Assembly (NCBI RefSeq): GCF_900129425.1
Contig: NZ_LT670817.1
Span: 7,006,001 to 7,070,000 of the forward strand
Reading direction: 5' to 3'
Source of the DNA: Bradyrhizobium erythrophlei
GTDB taxonomy: Bacteria > Pseudomonadota > Alphaproteobacteria > Rhizobiales > Xanthobacteraceae
DNA: 64,000 bases
Below, one piece after another: positions 35,636-44,496 of this stretch; positions within the stretch are counted from its first letter, which is position 1, and the number at the start of each line of letters is the position of its first letter. The position numbers were made by a program, and so were the translations under genes. Under the pieces are notes generated by a model. The model was not told where the DNA came from. It worked only from the letters and a program-made list of their open reading frames with translations, and made no database searches.

Positions 35636-35836
35636 ATGTCGCGTCGAACCATCGTCTCGATTGCCGCCTCAGTTATCATCGGTATCGCGTGTATCGCGAC
35701 TGTCTCAACCGACACCTTTGCCCGCGATGCCGGGATGACTCGCCTTAACCACAGCCGCACCCATCATCACACTATGAATCATGGTCGAGCCGCGCACCCT
35801 GGGAGCACGGCAAAAGCTGCCCCGGTGGCGCGCTAG
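35636..35836 (+). CDS. Small secreted His-rich protein
   Basis: A 66-aa protein from ATG 35636 with GGGGGAGGA upstream; the longer frame adds no sensible sequence. The signal peptide is SRRTIVSIAASVIIGIACIA, with cleavage near TFA-RD. The mature part is about 36 residues with His clusters (NHSRTHHHTMNHGRAAH), suggesting metal binding (inference). A GC-rich hairpin around 35850-35870 with CTTTT may be its terminator. Function unknown. Confidence 0.6.
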   Translation: MSRRTIVSIAASVIIGIACIATVSTDTFARDAGMTRLNHSRTHHHTMNHGRAAHPGSTAKAAPVAR

Positions 35837-36272
35837 AGCCTACGCCGCGCCCGGCATTTGCCCGGGGCTTTTGCTGGCGGCCAGAGCATGCCCCGCGAAT
35901 GCTGTTGAACGCAATCCAGATTGAACAGCGGATGATGTCGCTTATTGCCAGATAGTGTTGAAAAAGCATTTTTTGGCTGACGAACGAAATTTTTAGGACC
36001 GCGGATGCGTTTCGCACGGGGCGACCAGAGGGACCATATCGTTTCAGACAAAACCGACCTTCGTATCCGCCCTACAGAGCTTGGCAGCGGTAGAGACGTC
36101 TGAAAATCGACTTTCGCGAGATCATCATAGCCGTTCGATTTTCGACTTTTGCAACAGTATCGGCACTTGTCGGACATGGCGCGATGTTCAACTTGAGTCC
36201 GTTATTCGCACCAAAGCGGGGGTTCGCCGACGCCTCTGGTTTTATGGGTTCACGCCCTACGGATAGACTTTG
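35837..36272. other. Intergenic region with rhizobial repeat-like sequence
   Basis: No intact gene in these 436 bp. Around 36090-36240 the DNA (ATTTTCGACTTTTGCAACAG, then GGACATGGCGCGATGTTCAA) resembles intergenic repeat debris often seen in Rhizobiales genomes; that recognition is from memory only. It might represent the eroded end of a mobile or duplicated gene. Confidence 0.3.
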
Positions 36273-36449
36273 ATGATGCAGAAATTCAGCTGGCGAACCA
36301 TGATCATATTCGTCATGGTCCTGTTGTTGGGGGTGATCCTGCTCGGGCTGGGCACTGCTTACGTGAGCAAGCTCAAGCAAGAACGTCGACGGCTTTCCGA
36401 ATCCTTTGGATACAGAGCATTTATGGAAGCGACTTTTGTGCTGACCTAG
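36273..36449 (+). CDS. Small single-span membrane protein, 58 aa
   Basis: The frame starts at ATG 36273 and has one strong membrane helix (TMIIFVMVLLLGVILLGLG) followed by a basic, coil-like segment (YVSKLKQERRRLSESFGYR). N-in/C-in or N-in/C-out topology cannot be decided. No clear ribosome site is present, so it could be spurious, but the helix and basic boundary look real. No family is recognised. Confidence 0.4.
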   Translation: MMQKFSWRTMIIFVMVLLLGVILLGLGTAYVSKLKQERRRLSESFGYRAFMEATFVLT

Positions 36450-36563
36450 ACTTATTAAATGCAGTGGGTGCCTATCCGGATCGAGATGCCGAGGCCTACG
36501 CCAATCAGATAGACCGCTCCAGCCGCGAAATTATGGTGCGATCGGCTGGCGGGTCTGCAAAAG

Positions 36564-36710
36564 TCTCCTACGCCGGCTATTATAATAGCATCAGAACGCA
36601 TCGATCCTTGAACAAGCATGCGCCGATTTCTCGCCCGGTTCAGCGAAACCGGTGCGATCTGTTCACGCGCCATCCTGGACCGACTCCATCACCGCTACGC
36701 CCGTTTTTAA
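36564..36710 (+). pseudogene. 3' remnant of an IS transposase (integrase-core C-terminus)
   Basis: Translation gives YYNSIRTHRSLNKHAPISRP, the typical C-terminal part of rve-type transposases in Bradyrhizobium. After VQR the frame shifts, and the expected ending continues in another frame as GAICSRAILDRLHHRYARF followed by TAA at 36708. So this is a frameshifted, 5'-truncated relic. No intact terminal inverted repeats were seen. Confidence 0.7.
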
Positions 36711-36808
36711 GTTGTCGGTACACAGGTCTATTCCCGACAATGCGCATTACTGCAAAAAACTGATAGCATCGTTTCCGCGGGAGAAACCAATCCCGCTACC
36801 GATGCAAG

Positions 36809-38617
36809 ATGCAGGCTCGCGTCATGACGAAGTCCACTGCGGGGCATGATTCAATGCATGTTAAAGGCGGTGCGCTTCCGCTTCTTGATCCGCGGCAAGG
36901 CGATGTCGAGGATGACGCTGCGAGTCCGGCACGAAGGTCGCTGCTCGCGATCGCCGGGAATCTGTTGGTCGAAATCAGCCTGCCGAAACTGCTGTTCGCC
37001 TGGACGGTCTCGCTGCTGCTGCCGGCGGTGCTGCTCGGCCTTACGCCGCTGGTGGCTACGGCATGGCTTGCCACGGTGTCGGGACACATTCTGGCCCTAA
37101 CGGAAATCGGCGCCGCACTGGTACTGGTCGTCGTCGTTGCGCTGGGATGGATCGGATGGCGGCCTCTGTTGCGGATCGCGGAGGTCAACTTTTGGTCGCT
37201 CAACTCGCTTGCCGTCCAGCCGGGCTATGCATTTTGCCGTGAGGCGTTGCGTCATCTGGCGGAGCGGATGTTCGCCCAGCACTCCACCCCGGCCGAGCGG
37301 GCGCGGTTGCGCGCGGCGAGTTCCGCCGCTGCCGGCACCCTTGTGTGCGGATGCGCGGCATTGATCGTCATTCTTATCTGGCCGGGCTCACGCTGGATGG
37401 GCACCGTGGGCGACCTCGCGGCATTGCATCGCTTGGTCCTGCCGACGCTTGCCAACGCCGTCTTGCTGGTGTCGGGTTATCTCGCGATCGCGGCGCTGGT
37501 CTGGGGCTTTGCGGATGCCAACATGGAGCAGCCCTTCGATCTCGCTGCATTCGATGCCGCGCCGCCCTGTGGCCGCACCTGGCGCGTCGTGCATCTGTCC
37601 GACCTTCACGTAGTCGGTGAGCGATATGGTTTTCGCATCGAAAGCGGGCGCGGCGGCCCGCGCGGTAACGAACGTCTCGACCGCGTAATGGCCCGCCTCG
37701 CGGCCATTCATACCGCACATCCGCTCGATCTCGTGATCGTCAGCGGCGACATGACCGATACCGGCCGCGCGACGGAATGGGCTGAATTCCTTGACACTGT
37801 GGCGCGGCATCCCGCTCTCGCCGCGCGCATGATCGTGCTGCCCGGCAATCACGACGTGAACATCGTCGATCGCGCCAATCCAGCGCGGCTCGACTTGCCA
37901 TTCAGCCCGGGCAAGCGTTTGCGGCAGATGCGGACGCTGTCAGCGATCGCGGCAGTCCAGGGCGACCGCGTGCACGTTGTCGACGGCGCCGAACAACGCG
38001 CGTCGACACTCAATGAGGTGCTGGCGCCGCATCGCCTGCGGATCGCGGCCTTCGCGGAGAGTGGGGGCCTGCGCCGCGCCGCCGGGCTCGGGCGCGTCTT
38101 CGACGATCAGTTTCCGATGATCCTGCCGCCAGATCCGGAGGACGGTCTCGGCGTCGCTATCCTCAACTCCAACGCCGAAACCCATTTCTCCTTCACGAAC
38201 GCGCTCGGATTTGTCTCTGTCGCACAAACGCATCGTCTGGCTGCTGCGATCAACGAGTTCCCAAAGGCCATTTGGATCGTCGCGCTGCATCACCACTTGC
38301 TGGAATATCCGATGCCGGTGACGGCATTTTCAGAGCGCGTCGGCACCGCGCTCGTCAACGGCACCTGGTTTATCCGCAAGCTCAGGCCGTTCGCGGCCCG
38401 CATTGTGGTCATGCACGGCCACCGCCATGTCGACTGGATCGGCGCATGCGGCGAGCTGAAGATCGTGTCCGCCCCGTCGCCGGTGATGGGCGCGACAGAC
38501 GACGCACCTACGCATTTTCATATCCACACTCTGGCCGCTGGCCTCGACGGGCGGCTTTATTTGCTTCCGCCCGAGCGCATCGAGATCGCTGGCGTCGAAC
38601 CTCGATTCGCTGGTTAA
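36809..38617 (+). CDS. Membrane-anchored calcineurin-like metallophosphoesterase
   Basis: The 602-aa protein starts at ATG 36809; ATG 36824 is an alternative. It has several membrane helices in the first 240 residues (LLFAWTVSLLLPAVLLGLTP, LVLVVVVALGWIGWRPLL, AALIVILIWPGSRW, LLVSGYLAIAALVWGFA). A complete phosphoesterase core follows: VHLSDLHVVG (D-x-H), VSGDMTD (GD-x-x-D), LPGNHDVN (GNHD), ALHHHLLEY and MHGHRHVDW (GH-x-H). All metal ligands are present. It probably hydrolyses a phosphodiester or monoester; the substrate is unknown. It converges with the PerM-family gene. Confidence 0.8.
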   Translation: MQARVMTKSTAGHDSMHVKGGALPLLDPRQGDVEDDAASPARRSLLAIAGNLLVEISLPKLLFAWTVSLLLPAVLLGLTPLVATAWLATVSGHILALTEIGAALVLVVVVALGWIGWRPLLRIAEVNFWSLNSLAVQPGYAFCREALRHLAERMFAQHSTPAERARLRAASSAAAGTLVCGCAALIVILIWPGSRWMGTVGDLAALHRLVLPTLANAVLLVSGYLAIAALVWGFADANMEQPFDLAAFDAAPPCGRTWRVVHLSDLHVVGERYGFRIESGRGGPRGNERLDRVMARLAAIHTAHPLDLVIVSGDMTDTGRATEWAEFLDTVARHPALAARMIVLPGNHDVNIVDRANPARLDLPFSPGKRLRQMRTLSAIAAVQGDRVHVVDGAEQRASTLNEVLAPHRLRIAAFAESGGLRRAAGLGRVFDDQFPMILPPDPEDGLGVAILNSNAETHFSFTNALGFVSVAQTHRLAAAINEFPKAIWIVALHHHLLEYPMPVTAFSERVGTALVNGTWFIRKLRPFAARIVVMHGHRHVDWIGACGELKIVSAPSPVMGATDDAPTHFHIHTLAAGLDGRLYLLPPERIEIAGVEPRFAG

Positions 38618-38620
38618 GCC

Positions 38621-39637
38621 TTATGGGCTTTTGGCCGGTTTTGGTCCGCCGAGCAGATCGGCTAGCCAGCGGCTCGACGGATGCTGGCCGCAGAAGCTGA
38701 GGATGGCGAGGGCGATCGGCACGCCGATGAAGGTACCGAACAGACCCCACAGGAAGGTCCAGAAGAAGATAGTGAACAGCACGACTGAGGGAGAGATCGA
38801 AAGAATGTTGCCAGACACGCGGGGCTCGATATAGCTACCGATTACGAACTGGATGATGTTGAGGCAGGCGAAGACGCCCAGAACCGCTTGCCAGCTGTCG
38901 AACTGTGTCATTGCCAGCAAAGTCGGAAACAGCGTAGCGATGAAAGGCCCGATGAACGGGATATAGTTAAGCGCGAAGGCGATCACGCCCCATTCAATCG
39001 CGAACGGCAGCCCGACGATCCAGGCGAAAAACCCGACGAGCACGCCGGTCATGACGCTCATCTGCGTCCGCACCAGCAAGTATTTTCTGAACTTCTCCGC
39101 GGTCGCAGTGCTGCCGGCGTGAAGCACGCGCGCAGCCTCGTGGTTGTCGAACGCCTCGACCTTCCGTCGAATGTCGTCAACTTCCAGCAGTCCCAAAACG
39201 ACGTAGACCAGCGCGATCAGCCAGAAGCTGAGCGTGGTGTTGACGCGGCCGGCGATGTGCTGCGTCGCGCGCAAAAGCCACGCGACGTTGAAATGTTCGG
39301 CCCACAGCCCGGCGACTGAGACGCCGTGACCGTCAAGCCATGTCACCATGGTGTCATACAGCGCCTGGTAACGCGCAGCATCCGCGACGAGTGATCGTCC
39401 CACCCGAGAGAAGCCCCAGATCACCAGCGAAGCGAAGGCGAGGCACACTGCGACCGTGACGACCATCGTGATCGCCAGCGCCAGTAGCTTGGGCATCCGC
39501 GTCTGCAGCCGGTGCTGCAATGGCCAAACGATCGCGACGATGAAGATTGCCAGCGCAAGCGGCGCAAATACCGTGCTCGCGTGCGCGGCGGCAGCCGCTA
39601 GCAGCACCGCCGCAATGATCCCGACGGTGATCTTCAT
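38621..39637 (-). CDS. AI-2E/PerM-family permease
   Basis: A 338-aa protein with about eight membrane helices in the PerM pattern: an N-terminal pair (GIIAAVLLAAAAAHASTVFA, LALAIFIVAIVWPLQ), a soluble central part with RVGRSLVADAARYQALYDTM, and the C-terminal family block (FALNYIPFIGPFIATLFPTL, GSYIEPRVSGNILSISPSVV, FFWTFLWGLFGTFIGVPIA). Family members export small molecules or act as antiporters; the AI-2 link is only nominal. Its stop is 4 bp from the convergent phosphoesterase stop. Confidence 0.85.
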   Translation of the reverse strand: MKITVGIIAAVLLAAAAAHASTVFAPLALAIFIVAIVWPLQHRLQTRMPKLLALAITMVVTVAVCLAFASLVIWGFSRVGRSLVADAARYQALYDTMVTWLDGHGVSVAGLWAEHFNVAWLLRATQHIAGRVNTTLSFWLIALVYVVLGLLEVDDIRRKVEAFDNHEAARVLHAGSTATAEKFRKYLLVRTQMSVMTGVLVGFFAWIVGLPFAIEWGVIAFALNYIPFIGPFIATLFPTLLAMTQFDSWQAVLGVFACLNIIQFVIGSYIEPRVSGNILSISPSVVLFTIFFWTFLWGLFGTFIGVPIALAILSFCGQHPSSRWLADLLGGPKPAKSP

Positions 39638-39904
39638 GTGAGGCCGGCCACCATTCTTTAAATTCTTTCAGAAGAAACCGGAGAGCAGGGGGCCAGCTTG
39701 CCGCGGCAAGAGCCCTACGAAACACGACCACTCCGGTCCGGGTCGTTCACTAAAATTGCTGGCAAGGCGCGAGGCCATATCGAAAACCTAAAAGTCGAAA
39801 ATGGCAAGAGATAGCGATTGCAACCGGTATCACTTGTTCGATATGCTTCATGCTCTCGTCTCTTGCAGACGAACGTCAGATTGGTTTTCTCATCGGAGGC
39901 CGTC

Positions 39905-40480
39905 ATGACCCATGCTTCAGACACTCTTATAAATTCTCAAGCCAGTTCTGAATTGGCACCGCTACGCGCCAAGTCGGGCTGGATCGTCGCACTCGGCGTC
40001 GTCTATCTGCTCGCCGGGTTTATCGCGCTTGGCAGCGTTGTGATGGCCACTGTCGCGAGCGTCCTCGTCGTCGGCGTGATGATGATCATCGCCGGCGTCG
40101 CCGAAGTATTCAGCGCCTTCCAGATCAAGAGCTGGGGCAAATTCCTGCTCTGGGTCCTGCTCGGGGTGCTCTACATCATCGCGGGCTTCGTCACGTTCGA
40201 GAATCCACTGCTCGCCGCCGCGCTGCTCACCCTCATTCTCGGCGCATCGCTGCTGGCCTGCGGCATCATGCGGATCATCCTGGCCTCCAGCATGAAACGG
40301 GAAACGCCCTGGATCTGGGTGCTGCTGTCCGGTGCGATCACGCTGTTGCTCGGCCTGCTGATTTTGGCGCACTGGCCGGTCTCGAGCCTCTATATCCTCG
40401 GCGTGTTCCTTGGCATCGATCTCATCATGGCCGGCGCAGCCTGGATCGGACTCGGCTTCGGCCTGCGCCACGTTCGTTGA
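39905..40480 (+). CDS. HdeD-family (DUF308) membrane protein
   Basis: Start ATG 39905 with GGAGG 8 nt upstream; 191 aa. It has six membrane helices in three paired units (GWIVALGVVYLLAGFIALGS, ASVLVVGVMMIIAGVAEVFS, KFLLWVLLGVLYIIAGFVTF, AALLTLILGASLLACGIMRI, IWVLLSGAITLLLGLLIL, SLYILGVFLGIDLIMAGAAW). This matches HdeD, an acid-resistance membrane protein in enterics; its role in alphaproteobacteria is poorly known. The next gene follows by 58 bp and may be co-transcribed. Confidence 0.85.
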   Translation: MTHASDTLINSQASSELAPLRAKSGWIVALGVVYLLAGFIALGSVVMATVASVLVVGVMMIIAGVAEVFSAFQIKSWGKFLLWVLLGVLYIIAGFVTFENPLLAAALLTLILGASLLACGIMRIILASSMKRETPWIWVLLSGAITLLLGLLILAHWPVSSLYILGVFLGIDLIMAGAAWIGLGFGLRHVR

Positions 40481-40538
40481 GGTGTAGTCGGCGGACTGCG
40501 CGCCACACGGTCTCTTGGTCGCCGCTAAGGAGACGCCC

Positions 40539-40772
40539 ATGCGCTGGATTTACCTCGCCGTCATCATTCTGATCGTGGCGGCGACCATCATCTTTGCGCT
40601 GCAGAACTTCGAGATCGTCACGATGTCCTTTCTCGGCTTCAATGCCCGCGTGCCGCTCGCAGTGTTGGTTGCCGTCGTCTACATCCTGGGCGCGGCGACG
40701 GGCGGCAGCCTGTTCGCGCTGCTGCGTCGATCGTACGAAGGGTCAAGACGCAGCATTGTGGGCTCGCCCTGA
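40539..40772 (+). CDS. LapA-domain (DUF1049) small membrane protein
   Basis: A 77-aa protein from ATG 40539, with AAGGAGA upstream. It has two membrane helices (RWIYLAVIILIVAATIIFAL and RVPLAVLVAVVYILGAATGG) separated by QNFEIVTMSFLGFN, the usual LapA layout, and a short basic tail (RRSYEGSRRS). LapA proteins take part in lipopolysaccharide assembly in enterics. It lies in tandem with the HdeD-like gene. Confidence 0.75.
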   Translation: MRWIYLAVIILIVAATIIFALQNFEIVTMSFLGFNARVPLAVLVAVVYILGAATGGSLFALLRRSYEGSRRSIVGSP

Positions 40773-40834
40773 ATTAAGGTGTCGTTTCATCTCCGGCCGA
40801 ACAGGGTGACGATGGACGAAAACGGAGTAGCTCA

Positions 40835-42451
40835 ATGGAAACGAAAGTCGTGGAACGTCGAACGGTTCTTAAGGGTGGCGCAGCCGCTTTTGGGATGCTG
40901 GGGAGCGCCGCATCAGTTTCAATGGTAACAAGCATAGAGCAGGCATCTGCCGGTACGCCGCCGCAGTCACTTCCGGATCAAATTCTAATTGCGCTTCAAC
41001 GTTTTCGTGAGACCATTCCAGCCAACCTCGATCACGAGTACGTCGAGAAGGTCGTCATACCGTTTTTTCTGACGAGTTTTTACGAAGGCGAGCGTCCGAT
41101 GCTACCGGTGATCGACGTCACTTTTAGTAAGGAAAACGCACTGCCTTACGACCTCTGGGGACTCATTACCCGCGACTGGCGACCAACCCCTGAAGACGGC
41201 GTGACGGTCTTTTTGCAGGGTCTTGAGAAACGTGGCCCCAACAATCTCCGCAAAAGGATTTACTTCTCGGGGGTGACGCCGGACCTTTACAAGCCGATGT
41301 ATAGCGCGAAGGTCGTCGCTTTCTTCGACAAACTCATGGATCAGAAATTCGCCAACAAGCCGTTCATGCGGCATTACCTCGATTATTATTTCGACCTCTA
41401 TTGGGACCTTCACCTCGGAGTGACCGGAGATGCTGTTCCTTTCGAAGTACGTCAGATCGGTGAAGCATTCAACACGGTTCTTGCATACAGGAATCCTCTG
41501 CTGCCCATCACCTATGATAATTACATGATAGTTCGCGAACGCCTCGACTTTCTGAAATCATGGATCGATGATCGACTCGCCGACATTGAAAGTAACAAAA
41601 CCAAGGATCCCGAAAAGACAATAGCTTGGTATTGGCTGAAGAACGCCGGCGACGGCCGCCACTTTGAAAAAAGGGACGTCGTGTTCGAGTGTTTCCACAA
41701 TTTCGTGGCACTCAGCCAATGGGGTAACTCAATCTTCGGAATTATGTCGCGCTTATCCGAAGACGGTGGCGATCCGGCTGTTCGAGCCTCGTTTCAGAAA
41801 ACGATGAGCGGAAATTTCGACAATGCCAACGGCGCTGCCTTCTCGCCGCTGGAATTGTTCGTTATGGAATTATTCCGCGTCATATCGCCAAACGGCGGGA
41901 GCATCTCGGCTATCCACGATGCCAGGACAAGCGCCTATGGCGGATCTCCGCAGCAAAAGTTCGGCCTTCCCATGGAACGCCATAGCTACATCAGCACACC
42001 ACACACAAGTACCAGCCTCGACCCAGTCCACTGGAAGGACCCGAATGCTTTTGATCCGTCAAGGTATCTTGGCGTTCCGACCAGCGCCCAGATTACTGAA
42101 GATAAATGTCACCAGATCGGCCTCGCGCGATGTCCATTTGAGATCACAAATTTCGAGGTCAAGGATGGACGCAAGGCAAACATCACCAATAGCGGTTTTG
42201 GGACGGTTTTCGGTGTTGTCGACGGGAAGAGCCTTCCGGTTTGCGATTATGCCGGCTTCGCACCGTTCGGCTTCGGATACCGACGGTGTCCAGGCGAGCA
42301 GTTGACGATTCAGGTCTTCGAAGATTTCCTCCGCAAGGTTTGGCGAGACAAGATCGTCTTCCGCCAACTCAATTTAGCCAATGCTGGCCAGGTCCCGATT
42401 GGGCCCACCACAGTGATCGAGGACGATCTTGGATTCACCAGGACGGCCTAA
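40835..42451 (+). CDS. Cytochrome P450-like haem-thiolate protein with Tat-type signal
   Basis: The 538-aa protein starts METKVVERRTVLKGG: a twin-arginine pair (R8-R9) before a weakly hydrophobic stretch (AAAFGMLGSAASVSMV), as in Tat signals. P450 hallmarks follow in order: K-helix E345-x-x-R348 (VMELFRVISPNGG), the PERF-like HWKDPNAFDPSRYL (399-412), and the Cys loop FAPFGFGYRRCPGEQL with haem-ligand Cys485. About 65 residues separate PERF and the Cys loop, much longer than usual. The I-helix region (CFHNFVALSQWGNSIFG) lacks the acid-Thr pair of monooxygenases, as in isomerase-type P450s such as CYP74. Bacterial P450s are normally cytosolic. No redox partner is adjacent. Confidence 0.8.
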   Translation: METKVVERRTVLKGGAAAFGMLGSAASVSMVTSIEQASAGTPPQSLPDQILIALQRFRETIPANLDHEYVEKVVIPFFLTSFYEGERPMLPVIDVTFSKENALPYDLWGLITRDWRPTPEDGVTVFLQGLEKRGPNNLRKRIYFSGVTPDLYKPMYSAKVVAFFDKLMDQKFANKPFMRHYLDYYFDLYWDLHLGVTGDAVPFEVRQIGEAFNTVLAYRNPLLPITYDNYMIVRERLDFLKSWIDDRLADIESNKTKDPEKTIAWYWLKNAGDGRHFEKRDVVFECFHNFVALSQWGNSIFGIMSRLSEDGGDPAVRASFQKTMSGNFDNANGAAFSPLELFVMELFRVISPNGGSISAIHDARTSAYGGSPQQKFGLPMERHSYISTPHTSTSLDPVHWKDPNAFDPSRYLGVPTSAQITEDKCHQIGLARCPFEITNFEVKDGRKANITNSGFGTVFGVVDGKSLPVCDYAGFAPFGFGYRRCPGEQLTIQVFEDFLRKVWRDKIVFRQLNLANAGQVPIGPTTVIEDDLGFTRTA

Positions 42452-42608
42452 GTTGCCGGCGCGGCACTGTGATCATGGAAGCGCGCCATGTTCAGGGGTC
42501 TTCCGGTTGCTGTATTAGTCCTCGCTGGATTGACACGATACGGTCTGGCTCCATGGAGACGTTGGATTTCGCGTCCTCCATTCGAACCAGTTGTTTCCCC
42601 GGACACAG

Positions 42609-43829
42609 CTACCTGTCGACGTTGGAGAAAGCCGTTTCGAGGACATCACCGATTGGTTGCCACGTGCGGCCGTCGAATTGAACTAGTCGCAGGTGTTTGA
42701 TCGGCCGAAAGTTCCAAGGGCCAGTGCTGATTTTGATCCCAGGCAGCAAAACGGAGCCTTGGTAGTCTTTGAGGGTCTCTGCCTGCTTCATGACGTTCTC
42801 GCGAGATAGGTCATTGCCGCACTGCTTGAGCACTTGCACCAGTGTCTCGGCGGCCGCGTAACCGAAGACGGCGGCGCCGTCTTCTTTGCCTCCGGCCCGA
42901 CTATATTTGTCAACAAATGACTGCCAGTCCTTTGTGGCTTGTTCGTCTTTCCAAGCTGGATCGTCTGCATCCTTCAAGAAGGTGGCTGTAATCGCGCCCA
43001 CAGCATTTTCCACGCCAGCAGGCTTTAGTGCCGTCGCAATCGATGAAGCCATATGGCTCAAAATGAACACAGGGTGCCAATTTAACTCCGCCGCTATTCG
43101 GATTACTTTCGCTGCGTTTGCAGGCGCTCCTGCAAATACAAAAATCTCCGCTCCTGATTGTTTCAAGATCGATACATGCGTGTCCAGATGCTCATCTGCG
43201 ATATCGTACGCGATATCGACCCTGATCATACGGGCGACGTTACCGAGCCCGTCTTCCAACCCCCTGACTATTTCTCGACCGACTTGATCGTTCTGCCAAA
43301 GAGCAACAATCCTGCTTCCGGGGTAGGACGCCTGGATGTAGTTGGCGTAGATGCGCCCCTCTTCCCGAAACGAGGGCTGCCAACCCATTGTCCACGGAAA
43401 TAACGATGGATCGCTCAGATGATCGTCTCCGGAGGCGATAAAAAGTTGAGGAATTTGCCTTTCATTCAAGTAACTGCGAACGGAAAAGTTGCCCGGAGTT
43501 CCGAAAGAGCCGAACATCAACAAGACGTCGTCTTCCTCGATAAGACGGCGCGTAAGCTCTAGGGCGGTCACCGGATTGGATTTATCATCATATGAGATAA
43601 AGCGTACCTTACGGCCGCTAATTCCGCCGCGCTCGTTGATCATCTCAAAATACGCGGCTTCGGCTTTCCCAATCGCCCCGAAGACCTTCAAATTTCCGCT
43701 GTAAGGCATGAGATTGCCGATACGAATTTCAGTGTCGGTCACGCCTTGTTCGCGCACTCGCTCGGAGATCGCGCTCAATGCAGTGAGCGCCAACACAATC
43801 GCAACGGGCGTTCGGACCCAGGTTTGCAT
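42609..43829 (-). CDS. Periplasmic ligand-binding protein of the branched-chain amino-acid ABC type
   Basis: A 406-aa protein with an N-terminal hydrophobic signal (PVAIVLALTALSAISERV) and a Peripla_BP_6 domain: TEIRIGNLMPYSGNLKVFGA, YFEMINERGGISGRKVRFIS, DDKSNPVTALELTRRLIEED, LMFGSFGTPGNFSVRSYLNE, and later AYDIADEHLDTHVSILKQSG with GAEIFVFAGAPANAAKVIR. No permease or ATPase genes are nearby, so it is an orphan, as often in Bradyrhizobium. The ligand is unknown. It converges on the P450-like gene with a 157-bp gap. Confidence 0.85.
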   Translation of the reverse strand: MQTWVRTPVAIVLALTALSAISERVREQGVTDTEIRIGNLMPYSGNLKVFGAIGKAEAAYFEMINERGGISGRKVRFISYDDKSNPVTALELTRRLIEEDDVLLMFGSFGTPGNFSVRSYLNERQIPQLFIASGDDHLSDPSLFPWTMGWQPSFREEGRIYANYIQASYPGSRIVALWQNDQVGREIVRGLEDGLGNVARMIRVDIAYDIADEHLDTHVSILKQSGAEIFVFAGAPANAAKVIRIAAELNWHPVFILSHMASSIATALKPAGVENAVGAITATFLKDADDPAWKDEQATKDWQSFVDKYSRAGGKEDGAAVFGYAAAETLVQVLKQCGNDLSRENVMKQAETLKDYQGSVLLPGIKISTGPWNFRPIKHLRLVQFDGRTWQPIGDVLETAFSNVDR

Positions 43830-43842
43830 CGGATTAACTCAA

Positions 43843-43953
43843 TTACAGAGCCCAGCGCTTGATGACGATGGGATGGTCCGGCTCGCGCGCGACGAGCGGT
43901 GACGCACAGCCGCCTGCACCGCCAAGAAGCATGATGAACTCACGCCGCCGCAT
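43843..43953 (-). pseudogene. Fragment: Tat-type leader of an ABC_sub_bind-like protein
   Basis: A 36-codon frame encodes MRRREFIMLLGGAGGCASPL. This closely follows the leader common to many Bradyrhizobium substrate-binding proteins (M-R-R-R-E-F-I-x-L-L-G-G). After VAREPDH it ends at a stop (43843), so only the leader is left. It directly precedes the intact ligand-binding gene. Confidence 0.45.
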
Positions 43954-44496
43954 GTGCCCCCGAAAGACCGCGCTTGTTCAATGCCTAAAGCCTAGCACTT
44001 TGCGACCGGGCAACGAATGAAAAATGGCGACAAACGGTGTCAAAAGCTGGTCAGGCTCAATGCCCGGTTCGAGTCAAATGCGTCATCTTGACCGCTCGCC
44101 GGCGACTTCCGGTGATGCCCCGATTAGCCGACATCCTTAGGGTCAGAAGTGCCAAGCGCGGAAGCGCCCCTTCACTCGAAGTCCTAATTTGAATTTCAGT
44201 CATTCGGTAAGCCCGCACTCGTTCGCCGTTGACCCACCACGTCTTTCCGCGAGGAGTCACGACGCCATAGCCGTCGTCGTCTTCGTTGGCGATCTCGACT
44301 TTCGCACCTTCTGGCGGCCGGATTGGGCGGTTCTTGTTGACCTGGCCGCCTTTCGGCGCCAGTGACTGCAACGTATACAGGCGGAGTGACGCGCTGGAGA
44401 AGCGGTGCAAGTTGACGAATGCGCGGCCCGCACCGTGAGAGCCCAAGACTTCGGCAAGCATTGTGCAGCTGCGTAATTTTTTGACAAAACCGTCAA
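43954..44496. other. Stretch without a confident gene
   Basis: The region between the binding-protein leader fragment and the aspartokinase stop. A minus-strand frame (44057-44460) encodes an odd sequence with RPIRPPEGAKVEIANEDDDG and TWWVNGERVRAYRM. The spacing P-x-G-A-x-V-E ... V-N-G-x-R-x-x-x-Y recalls the C-terminal tail of retroelement integrase polyproteins, but I cannot support a gene here. Confidence 0.3.
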
